Of a stretch of DNA of 5,008 bases, positions 1 to 5,008 are shown one piece after another; the stretch's first letter is position 1, and every line of letters starts with the position of its first letter. The DNA is from an uncultured Collinsella sp. (GTDB lineage: Bacteria; Actinomycetota; Coriobacteriia; Coriobacteriales; Coriobacteriaceae). The stretch spans positions 1 through 5,008 of the forward strand of contig USJB01000102.1 of the NCBI GenBank assembly GCA_900554905.1. The letters are read 5' to 3'. The notes beneath the pieces are model-generated. The model searched no databases. It saw nothing but the letters and a program-made list of their open reading frames with translations, and was not told where the DNA came from. A program made the position numbers and the translations under genes.

Positions 1-328
1 CGTGGCAGCTATCACCCCGCACGTGCAGGAGCTGCGTGTGATCAACACCATCTGCGCCGCCACGAGTGAGCGTCAACAGGCAGCAGCCACACTTGCCAAC
101 CGCTGCGACTGCATGGTCGTGGTGGGCGGCAAGAACTCGGGCAACACCCGCCGCCTGGCGCAGATTTGTGCAGACGCCTGCGAGCACACGCATCACATCG
201 AGGAAGCTTCCGAGCTCCAGGCCGCGTGGTTTACCGACGCTCACCACATCGGCATCACCGCCGGAGCCTCCACCCCACAAGAACACATCGAACGCGCCGT
301 TGCGCGCATCAAGGAGCTTTGCCGCTAA
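1..328 (+). CDS. ispH: 4-hydroxy-3-methylbut-2-enyl diphosphate reductase, C-terminal part (5' end outside window)
   Basis: IspH (LytB) is the cytosolic iron-sulfur enzyme that reduces HMBPP to IPP and DMAPP in the last step of the MEP isoprenoid pathway. Only the final 108 codons are present. The reading frame begins at base 2 and is open to the window edge, so the GTG there is an internal valine, not a start. Numbering visible residues from base 2, NTICAAT (15-21) carries the third cluster cysteine (C18, equivalent to E. coli C197). GGKNSGN (42-48) is the diphosphate-binding SxN segment, and GITAGASTP (84-92) holds the conserved serine (S90, like E. coli S269). The other two cluster cysteines and the catalytic glutamate should lie upstream of the window. 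The middle residue of the SxN segment is glycine rather than the usual serine. The gene ends in TAA two bases before the next start. The assignment is firm; completeness upstream cannot be judged. Confidence 0.96.
   Translation, partial: VAAITPHVQELRVINTICAATSERQQAAATLANRCDCMVVVGGKNSGNTRRLAQICADACEHTHHIEEASELQAAWFTDAHHIGITAGASTPQEHIERAVARIKELCR
311..316 (+). promoter_or_regulatory. Probable Shine-Dalgarno for the DUF512 gene, unusually distant
   Basis: AAGGAG lies inside the last ispH codons, 14 bases before the ATG at 331. That spacing is longer than the common 5-10 bases, and no better site is closer. The ispH stop and this ATG are only two bases apart (TAA CC ATG), so re-initiation by ribosomes finishing ispH may matter more than direct recruitment. 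The site supports 331 as the start over an in-frame ATG at 166 buried in ispH. Confidence 0.5.
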
Positions 329-330
329 CC

Positions 331-1773
331 ATGGACCAGACCGTACCCGCATACGCCGCCGAGGTGGCCGATTACGGGCGCAGCCGCGACCCCGAGCCGG
401 GTGAGGGCGCGCTCATCAAGAACGTGCGTCCCGAATCGCCCGCGTGGGATGTGGGTATCGAGCCGGGCATGCGCGTGCTCTCGGTCAACGGTGAGCAGCT
501 TACCGACATGATTGTGTGGCTCTGGGAGGCCGACGATGATACCGTCGACCTCGAGGTTTTCGACCCACGCGACAACACCGTCACCTCCGTCGAGCTCGAC
601 CGCTTCCCGGGAGAGGACTGGGGCCTTGAGTTCGATGGCCCCATCTTTGACGGCATGCGTACCTGTGTGAACGCCTGCGTGTTCTGCTTTATGACGATGC
701 TCCCCAAGGGCGGCCGCTCCACGCTCTATATTCGCGACGACGACTACCGCCTGAGCTTTTTGCAGGGCAACTTCGTCACGCTCACGAACCTCACCGACGA
801 GGACGTGCAAAACGTCATCCAACGCAACATGAGCCCTATGAACGTGTCGGTCCATGCCGTGAGCCCCGACGTCCGCCGTCGTATGATGGGCCGCAACGCC
901 CAGCGCGGCATGGACGTACTCGAGGCCATCATGGCCGCCGGCATCGAGATCCACGCGCAGATTGTGTTGTGCCCCGGTATGAACGACGGCGAGGAGCTGG
1001 AAAAGACCCTGCGCTTTTGCGAGGAGCACGAGCAAATCACAAGCCTGGGCATTGTGCCGCTCGGTTTTACCAAGCACCAAAACCGCTTTAGCTGGTCCTA
1101 CAGCGACAAACCCGAGCTCGCGCGCGAGACCATTGCCATGATCAGGCCCTTTCAGGACCGCGCCTTCGAACGTTTTGGCCGCCACACCTTCCAGATGAGC
1201 GACGAGTTCTATTTGGACGCCGGCATCGATCCTCCCGAGGCAGACTTTTACGACGGTTACCCGCAATACTACGACGGTATCGGCATGATCCGCTCATACC
1301 TAGACGAGACGGACGATGTGCTTGCCGCCGATGCCGAGCGACTGGCCCGCGTCCGCGAGGCCATCGCCGCTCGCAGCCAGCACCTGCTGTGCCTCTCGGG
1401 CGCCAGCGCACGCGACACCGTGGCGCGCTTCGTGGAATCGCCGCAGGGGCTCGCCGGCACCGTCACGGCCATCAAGAACCGCTACTTTGGCGGCAACGTG
1501 GACGTGACCGGCCTCATCGTCGCGAGCGACATCCTGGAGCAGCTGCCGCAAGATCTGTCGGGGGTTATGCTCTTTGTGCCTAAGCTCATGTTCAACGCTG
1601 ACGGCATGACGCTTGACGAGTATCATCGTGACGATTTACTCGCAAGCCTTACCAGTCGCGGCGCCGAGGTTCATGTGGTGTCGACCATGCCGCATGAGCT
1701 GCTCGATACCCTGGAGCACATCCTTGGCATTGTGCCCGCGGACTCTAACACTTCCACTGACCCTACCCATTAA
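331..1773 (+). CDS. PDZ-radical SAM-DUF512 protein of unknown function
   Basis: This 480-residue protein has the three-part build of the DUF512 radical SAM family. A PDZ-like domain spans roughly residues 25-95, with GIEPGMRVLSVNGEQL at 42-57. The radical SAM core follows, with the cluster motif C112-x3-C116-x2-C119. The DUF512 region occupies the C-terminal part. Family hallmarks seen are LPKG (124-127), RDDDYRLSFLQGNFVTLTNL (135-154), NVSVHAVSP (171-179), QIVLCPGMNDG (210-220), IVPLGFTK (241-248) and SDEFYLDAG (290-298). The motif predicts binding of a [4Fe-4S] cluster and S-adenosylmethionine; the PDZ-like domain suggests peptide or partner binding. Substrate and reaction are unknown to me. 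There is no signal peptide or membrane segment, so it is probably cytosolic. The start at 331 was chosen because the in-frame extension back to 166 overlaps ispH and is arginine/histidine-rich, as expected of an off-frame reading. It lies between ispH and der, and its position just before der recurs in clostridial genomes (from memory), which hints at a link to ribosome or RNA biology. Several family residues are altered (see findings). Confidence 0.93.
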   Translation: MDQTVPAYAAEVADYGRSRDPEPGEGALIKNVRPESPAWDVGIEPGMRVLSVNGEQLTDMIVWLWEADDDTVDLEVFDPRDNTVTSVELDRFPGEDWGLEFDGPIFDGMRTCVNACVFCFMTMLPKGGRSTLYIRDDDYRLSFLQGNFVTLTNLTDEDVQNVIQRNMSPMNVSVHAVSPDVRRRMMGRNAQRGMDVLEAIMAAGIEIHAQIVLCPGMNDGEELEKTLRFCEEHEQITSLGIVPLGFTKHQNRFSWSYSDKPELARETIAMIRPFQDRAFERFGRHTFQMSDEFYLDAGIDPPEADFYDGYPQYYDGIGMIRSYLDETDDVLAADAERLARVREAIAARSQHLLCLSGASARDTVARFVESPQGLAGTVTAIKNRYFGGNVDVTGLIVASDILEQLPQDLSGVMLFVPKLMFNADGMTLDEYHRDDLLASLTSRGAEVHVVSTMPHELLDTLEHILGIVPADSNTSTDPTH

Positions 1774-1778
1774 AGGAG
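1773..1778 (+). promoter_or_regulatory. Shine-Dalgarno for der, overlapping the upstream stop codon
   Basis: AAGGAG begins on the last base of the preceding TAA stop and sits 5 bases before the ATG at 1784. It fixes the der start there. The in-frame ATG at 1613 would add 57 residues unrelated to Der, read from inside the DUF512 gene. The overlap of stop and ribosome binding site suggests translational coupling. Confidence 0.85.
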
Positions 1779-1783
1779 AGCAG

Positions 1784-3118
1784 ATGAAACCTATCGTCGC
1801 CGTCGTCGGACGCCCCAACGTGGGCAAGTCCACGCTCGTTAACCGCCTGGCCCAGACCTCGGACGCCATCGTCCACGAGTCTCGCGGCGTTACGCGCGAC
1901 CGCTCGTATCACACGGCCGATTGGAACGGCCGCGAGTTCACCATCGTCGACACGGGCGGTATCGAGCCGCTCAAGAGCGACGACGTCTTTGCCACATCCA
2001 TCCGCGACCAGGCCCTTGCCGCAGCCGAGGAAGCCGCCGTCATCCTGTTTGTGGTCGACGGCCGCACCGGCGTCACCGAGGAGGACGAGTCGGTCGCCCG
2101 CATGCTCAAGCGCTGCGACAAGCCGGTCTTTCTACTGGTGAACAAGCTCGACAACCCCGATCGCGAGAACGACAGCATCTGGGAGTTCTATTCGCTCGGC
2201 ATCGGTGAGCCCACGCCGCTCTCGGCCCTGCACGGCCACGGCACGGGCGACCTGCTCGACGACATCGTGGCCCTGCTTCCCGAGGAAGAGGACGAGGTCG
2301 CCGACGAGTTCCCCGATGCACTGAACGTCGCCATCATCGGCCGTCCTAACGCCGGTAAGTCCTCGCTGTTCAACCGCATCTTGGGCGCCGACCGCTCCAT
2401 CGTGTCCAACATTGCCGGCACCACGCGCGACGCCATCGATACGGTCGTCGAACGCAACGGCAAGCACTACCGCATGGTCGATACCGCGGGCATCCGCAAG
2501 AAGAGCACCGTGTACGAGAACATCGAGTACTACTCCATGGTCCGCGGCCTGCGCGCCATCGACCGCGCCGACGTGGCGCTGCTCGTCGTCGACGCCTCCG
2601 TGGGCGTCACCGAGCAGGACCAGAAGGTCATGGGCTTGGCCATCGAGCGCGGCTGCGCCATCGTGGTGCTGCTCAACAAGTGGGACCTGCTCGACGATGA
2701 CCGCAAGCGCGAGGCCTGTATGGAGACCATTGACCGCCGTCTGGGCGTCATGGCTCCCTGGGCCCAGTACCTGCGCATCTCTGCCCTGACTGGCCGCAGC
2801 GTCGAGAAGATCTGGGCGATGGTCGACGCCGCCGAGAAGACGCGTTCGCAAAAGATCAGCACCTCGCGCCTCAACACGTTCCTCACCGACCTGCGCGAGT
2901 TCGGTCATACCGTGGTGGACGGCAAGCGCCGCCTGCGTATGCACTATGTGACCCAGACGGGCGTCAACCCGCCGACGTTCACGTTCTTCGTCAATCACAG
3001 CGACCTGGTCAACGACACCTACCAGCGCTACGTGGAGAACCGTATGCGCTCGACCTTCGATTTTTCCGGCACGCCCATTCGACTCTTCTTTAGGAAGAAG
3101 GAGCAAAAGGATGCATAA
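1784..3118 (+). CDS. der: Ribosome assembly GTPase Der (EngA)
   Basis: Der is an essential GTPase with two tandem G domains that binds the 50S subunit and is needed for its late maturation. The 444-residue product matches the usual family length. G domain 1 shows GRPNVGKS (9-16), T37 in GVTRDR, DTGG (56-59), NKLD (120-123) and SAL (147-149). A short acidic linker (about 166-178) leads to G domain 2 with GRPNAGKS (186-193), GTTRD (212-216), DTAG (233-236), NKWD (298-301) and SALTG (333-337). The C-terminal KH-like domain (about 355-437) is basic and ends in GTPIRLFFRKKE, as in other Der proteins. All ten GTP-binding motifs are intact, so both domains should bind nucleotide. The last 8 bases overlap the start of plsY. 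The start at 1784 gives the standard N-terminus and has a strong ribosome binding site. Nothing is broken or unusual. Confidence 0.98.
   Translation: MKPIVAVVGRPNVGKSTLVNRLAQTSDAIVHESRGVTRDRSYHTADWNGREFTIVDTGGIEPLKSDDVFATSIRDQALAAAEEAAVILFVVDGRTGVTEEDESVARMLKRCDKPVFLLVNKLDNPDRENDSIWEFYSLGIGEPTPLSALHGHGTGDLLDDIVALLPEEEDEVADEFPDALNVAIIGRPNAGKSSLFNRILGADRSIVSNIAGTTRDAIDTVVERNGKHYRMVDTAGIRKKSTVYENIEYYSMVRGLRAIDRADVALLVVDASVGVTEQDQKVMGLAIERGCAIVVLLNKWDLLDDDRKREACMETIDRRLGVMAPWAQYLRISALTGRSVEKIWAMVDAAEKTRSQKISTSRLNTFLTDLREFGHTVVDGKRRLRMHYVTQTGVNPPTFTFFVNHSDLVNDTYQRYVENRMRSTFDFSGTPIRLFFRKKEQKDA
3098..3103 (+). promoter_or_regulatory. Shine-Dalgarno for plsY inside the end of der
   Basis: AAGGAG lies 7 bases before the ATG at 3111, within codons for the basic tail of Der. 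The start codon itself precedes the der stop (TAA at 3116-3118), giving an 8-base overlap. The pyrimidine run at 3083-3090 can pair with this purine-rich site, so initiation may depend on ribosomes translating der. Confidence 0.8.
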
Positions 3119-3794
3119 TCCGATCCTGCTGACCGCCATCTGCGCCGTGGTCTCGTTCTTTATCGGAGCGATTCCGTTTGGCCTGATCCTGGGCCGCGTG
3201 TTCAACCACACGGACATTCGCAAGGCGGGCTCCGGCAACATCGGCACCACCAACGCCCTGCGTGTAGCCGGCCCCAAGGTGGCCGCGCTCACGCTGCTGC
3301 TCGACTGCCTTAAGGGCGCCATCTGCGTCCTTATCGCGCGTCCGCTCATCGCGAGCGTGGGCTATGGCTTCCCTGTAAGCATCATGGCTCCCGGTGCCGC
3401 CGGCGACTGGATGCTCGGCGTCATTTGCCTGGCTGCCGTGTGGGGACACATCTTTTCTCCCTACCTCAACTTCCACGGCGGTAAGGGTATCGCCGTGGGC
3501 CTGGGCGTGATCCTCGCCTGGTATTGGCCCATTGGCCTGTCGCTGCTGGGCATGTTTATCGTGGCCGTCGCCATCACCAAGTTTGTGTCGGTGGGCTCGC
3601 TTGCCGCGGCCATCGGACTTCCCATCGCTGCTTGCGCGGTCTTTCCGTACAGCAGCCTGGGACTTAAGTTTTGCATGGCGATAATCGGCATCACCGTGGT
3701 GTGGGCCCATCGCGCGAACATCAAAAAGCTCATGACCGGTAAGGAGTCCAAGCTCTCGTTTACCAAGCGCGTCACCGAGCCCGACGATAAGTAG
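3111..3794 (+). CDS. plsY: Acyl-phosphate:glycerol-3-phosphate acyltransferase PlsY
   Basis: PlsY is an integral membrane enzyme that transfers a fatty acyl group from acyl-phosphate (made by PlsX) to sn-glycerol 3-phosphate, giving lysophosphatidic acid and starting phospholipid synthesis. The 227-residue protein is strongly hydrophobic, with membrane segments near 4-31, 57-84, 100-118, 127-155 and 160-199. The three conserved cytoplasmic motifs are present: DIRKAGSGNIGTTNALR (35-51), GHIFSPYLNFHGGKG (112-126), and FVSVGSL (158-164) with HRANIKKLMTGKE (200-212), which contains the conserved His, Asn and Glu. Two oddities stand out. Motif 2 has FHGGKG where FKGGKG is usual. The stretch at about 84-100 between membrane segments is longer than in typical PlsY of about 200 residues. 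The start at 3111 overlaps der by 8 bases and has a good ribosome binding site. The next gene makes its acceptor substrate. Confidence 0.96.
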   Translation: MHNPILLTAICAVVSFFIGAIPFGLILGRVFNHTDIRKAGSGNIGTTNALRVAGPKVAALTLLLDCLKGAICVLIARPLIASVGYGFPVSIMAPGAAGDWMLGVICLAAVWGHIFSPYLNFHGGKGIAVGLGVILAWYWPIGLSLLGMFIVAVAITKFVSVGSLAAAIGLPIAACAVFPYSSLGLKFCMAIIGITVVWAHRANIKKLMTGKESKLSFTKRVTEPDDK

Positions 3795-3797
3795 GAG
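3793..3797 (+). promoter_or_regulatory. Shine-Dalgarno for gpsA, overlapping the plsY stop
   Basis: AGGAG shares two bases with the plsY TAG stop and lies 6 bases before the gpsA ATG at 3804. It supports that start and tight coupling of plsY and gpsA translation. Confidence 0.8.
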
Positions 3798-3803
3798 AGA
3801 GTC

Positions 3804-4811
3804 ATGAATGTTGCGCTGATTGGCTCTGGCTCGTGGGGAACCGCCGTCGCCGGCCTTGCCGCCGCGCGAGCCGTGCGCGTAACTATGTGGGCCCATAGCG
3901 AGCAGACGGCCGCCGGCATTAACGGTGAGCACCGCAACCCCCGCTACCTTGTGGGCTACGAGCTGCCGGACAACGTGGTAGCAACGACCGAGCTCGCCCA
4001 GGCGCTCGATGGTGCCGATGCGATCATCTTTGCCGTGCCCTCCACGCACTTGCGCGACGTGTGCCATCGGACAGCGCCCTTTATCGCAGCCAATACCCCG
4101 GTGCTCTGCCTCACCAAGGGCATTGAGCCCGAGTCCGGCCTGCTCATGAGCGAGGTCATCGCCAGCGAGATCGGCAACGAGGCGCGCGTGGCGGCGCTTT
4201 CTGGCCCCAACCATGCCGAGGAGATCTGCCGCGGCGGACTTTCTGCCGCCGTCATCGCCAGTGAAGACCAGCAGATAGGGGAGACCTTTAAGGACCTGCT
4301 CCTGTCCACGGCCTTCCGCATCTATCTGTCGCAAGACATGACCGGTGTCGAGGTCTGCGGCGCCATGAAAAATGTCATCGCCATCGTGTGCGGCATCTCC
4401 GCCGGCTCGGGTGCGGGCGATAACACGCTCGCCCTCATCATGACGCGCGGTCTGGCCGAGATCAGCCGTCTGGTACACGCACGCGGCGGTCAAGCCATGA
4501 CCTGCATGGGTCTTGCCGGCATGGGTGACCTCATTGCCACCTGCACCTCGGAGCATTCGCGCAACCGCACCTTTGGCTACGAGTTCGCCCATGGCGTGTC
4601 GCTCGACGAGTACCAAGCGCGCACGCATATGGTGGTCGAGGGTGCCGTCGCGGCCCGCAGCGTCAGCGAGCTTGCCCGTTCACTGGGCGTAGACATTCCG
4701 CTTACCTTTGCCGTGGAGCAAACGCTCTACAACGGTGTTACTTTGGATAGGGCGCTCGAGATTCTTACCGACCGCGTCCCTTCTCAAGAGTTCTACGGAC
4801 TCACCGACTAG
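3804..4811 (+). CDS. gpsA: NAD(P)H-dependent glycerol-3-phosphate dehydrogenase
   Basis: GpsA is the cytosolic enzyme that reduces dihydroxyacetone phosphate to sn-glycerol 3-phosphate, the backbone of phospholipids and the acceptor used by PlsY next door. The 335-residue product is full length. The N-terminal Rossmann domain has GSGSWG (7-12), the FAVPS segment (76-80) and TKGIE (104-108). The boundary segment reads LSGPNHAEE (132-140); many homologues have GPSFAEE here. The C-terminal substrate domain has the catalytic lysine K189 in CGAMKNVIAI (185-194), GDNTLALIMTRGLAE (205-219), GLAGMGDL (236-243), the conserved HSRNRTFG (251-258) and VEG (278-280). All expected active-site elements are present, so it should be functional. 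Whether NADH or NADPH is preferred cannot be told from sequence alone. It starts 9 bases after plsY and is followed after 18 bases by rpe. Confidence 0.97.
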   Translation: MNVALIGSGSWGTAVAGLAAARAVRVTMWAHSEQTAAGINGEHRNPRYLVGYELPDNVVATTELAQALDGADAIIFAVPSTHLRDVCHRTAPFIAANTPVLCLTKGIEPESGLLMSEVIASEIGNEARVAALSGPNHAEEICRGGLSAAVIASEDQQIGETFKDLLLSTAFRIYLSQDMTGVEVCGAMKNVIAIVCGISAGSGAGDNTLALIMTRGLAEISRLVHARGGQAMTCMGLAGMGDLIATCTSEHSRNRTFGYEFAHGVSLDEYQARTHMVVEGAVAARSVSELARSLGVDIPLTFAVEQTLYNGVTLDRALEILTDRVPSQEFYGLTD

Positions 4812-4814
4812 CGC

Positions 4815-4821
4815 AGAAAGG
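4815..4821 (+). promoter_or_regulatory. Shine-Dalgarno for the rpe-like gene
   Basis: AGAAAGG lies 8 bases before the ATG at 4830, in the 18-base gap after gpsA. No hairpin plus T-run terminator is seen in this gap, so transcription probably continues into the next gene. Confidence 0.7.
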
Positions 4822-4829
4822 CTACTACC

Positions 4830-5008
4830 ATGGGTTCCATCAAAATCGCTCCGTCCGTCCTTTCGGCCGACATGGCCAACCTCAAGGGCGAGCTCGACAA
4901 AATCGCCTGCGCCGACTACGTGCACTTCGACGTTATGGACGGTCACTTTACCGGCAACCTCACCTTTGGCGTTGACATCCTCAAGGCCGTCAAGCGTTCC
5001 ACCAACGT
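4830..5008 (+). CDS. rpe: Ribulose-phosphate 3-epimerase, N-terminal part (3' end outside window)
   Basis: Rpe is a cytosolic TIM-barrel metalloenzyme that interconverts ribulose 5-phosphate and xylulose 5-phosphate in the pentose phosphate pathway. The first 59 complete codons are present. KIAPSVLSAD (5-14) is the standard first strand with the substrate-contacting serine (S9). VHFDVMDGHF (31-40) holds the metal ligands H32 and D34 plus M36 of the active site. The next segment reads TGNLTFG, where VPNxTxG is usual, so the turn after strand 2 is altered. The related allulose-6-phosphate 3-epimerase AlsE shares this architecture and cannot be fully excluded from a fragment, but the IAPSVLSAD start favours Rpe. 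It follows gpsA by 18 bases, with its own ribosome binding site, and appears to be part of the same transcript. Confidence 0.9.
   Translation, partial: MGSIKIAPSVLSADMANLKGELDKIACADYVHFDVMDGHFTGNLTFGVDILKAVKRSTN

Noticed and set aside
2..4. GTG as a start of a short 108-residue gene
   Set aside because: The frame is open to the window edge and the product is clearly the C-terminal part of IspH, so this is an internal Val codon.
166..330. N-terminal extension of the DUF512 protein to an upstream in-frame ATG
   Set aside because: The extra 55 residues overlap ispH in another frame, are Arg/His-rich and resemble no family N-terminus. The ATG at 331 directly follows the ispH stop.
325..1266. 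313-codon open frame on the minus strand opposite the DUF512 gene
   Set aside because: Same antisense shadow effect; no motif and no independent ribosome binding context.
1613..1783. N-terminal extension of Der to an upstream in-frame ATG
   Set aside because: The ATG at 1784 has a close AAGGAG site and gives the standard Der N-terminus with the first P-loop at residue 9. The extension is a second frame of the DUF512 gene.
2132..3349. 405-codon open frame on the minus strand across der and the start of plsY
   Set aside because: Low-complexity Val/Asp/His/Gly-rich composition, no domain pattern, and it lies opposite conserved coding sequence; a shadow of GC-rich codons.
3090..4628. 512-codon open frame on the minus strand across plsY and gpsA
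   Set aside because: Its translation is rich in His, Gly, Asp, Arg and Ala with no recognisable motif. It lies wholly opposite two intact conserved genes. High-GC codon bias keeps antisense frames open by chance.
4812..4829. Possible terminator or promoter between gpsA and rpe
   Set aside because: The gap is 18 bases, has no inverted repeat with a T-run, and is largely occupied by a ribosome binding site.
1..5008. CRISPR array, tRNA/rRNA, insertion sequence, attachment site or riboswitch
   Set aside because: No repeated units, no tRNA-like or rRNA-like sequence, no transposase or terminal repeats, and no untranslated stretch long enough to hold a riboswitch were seen. Composition looks even throughout.

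Overview
The window is a gene-dense, GC-rich stretch of bacterial chromosome read entirely on the + strand. It holds the 3' end of ispH, four complete genes (a PDZ/radical SAM/DUF512 protein, der, plsY, gpsA) and the 5' end of an rpe-like epimerase gene. No RNA genes, mobile elements, repeats, CRISPR arrays, promoters or intrinsic terminators were recognised, and no non-coding gap is longer than 18 bases.

The organism is inferred, not proven. The order DUF512-der-plsY-gpsA is the one I associate with Clostridia and their relatives. Here it appears in high-GC DNA with strongly G/C-ending codons and good Shine-Dalgarno sites. That combination fits a high-GC anaerobic actinobacterium of the class Coriobacteriia, with Collinsella as the best guess. 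DUF512 proteins are not a usual feature of Streptomyces- or Mycobacterium-type actinobacteria.

Layout: 1-328 is the C-terminal third of IspH (last step of the MEP isoprenoid pathway). 331-1773 is the radical SAM protein of unknown function. 1784-3118 is Der, the double-GTPase 50S ribosome assembly factor. 3111-3794 is PlsY, the membrane acyl-phosphate:glycerol-3-phosphate acyltransferase. 3804-4811 is GpsA, which makes glycerol 3-phosphate. 4830-5008 is the start of a ribulose-phosphate 3-epimerase. The junctions are +2, +10, -8, +9 and +18 bases, so the genes are almost certainly one co-transcribed, translationally coupled unit whose promoter lies upstream of the window and whose end lies downstream.

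Functionally, GpsA and PlsY form a direct substrate-product pair: GpsA makes sn-glycerol 3-phosphate, and PlsY acylates it to lysophosphatidic acid, the first step of phospholipid synthesis. IspH supplies isoprenoid precursors for membrane and wall lipid carriers. Der links the unit to ribosome assembly, so the cluster reads as a growth and envelope housekeeping operon. The genuinely unexplained member is the DUF512 radical SAM protein. Otherwise this is an ordinary core-genome region, and the remaining findings are residue-level oddities or small regulatory possibilities rather than a new system.
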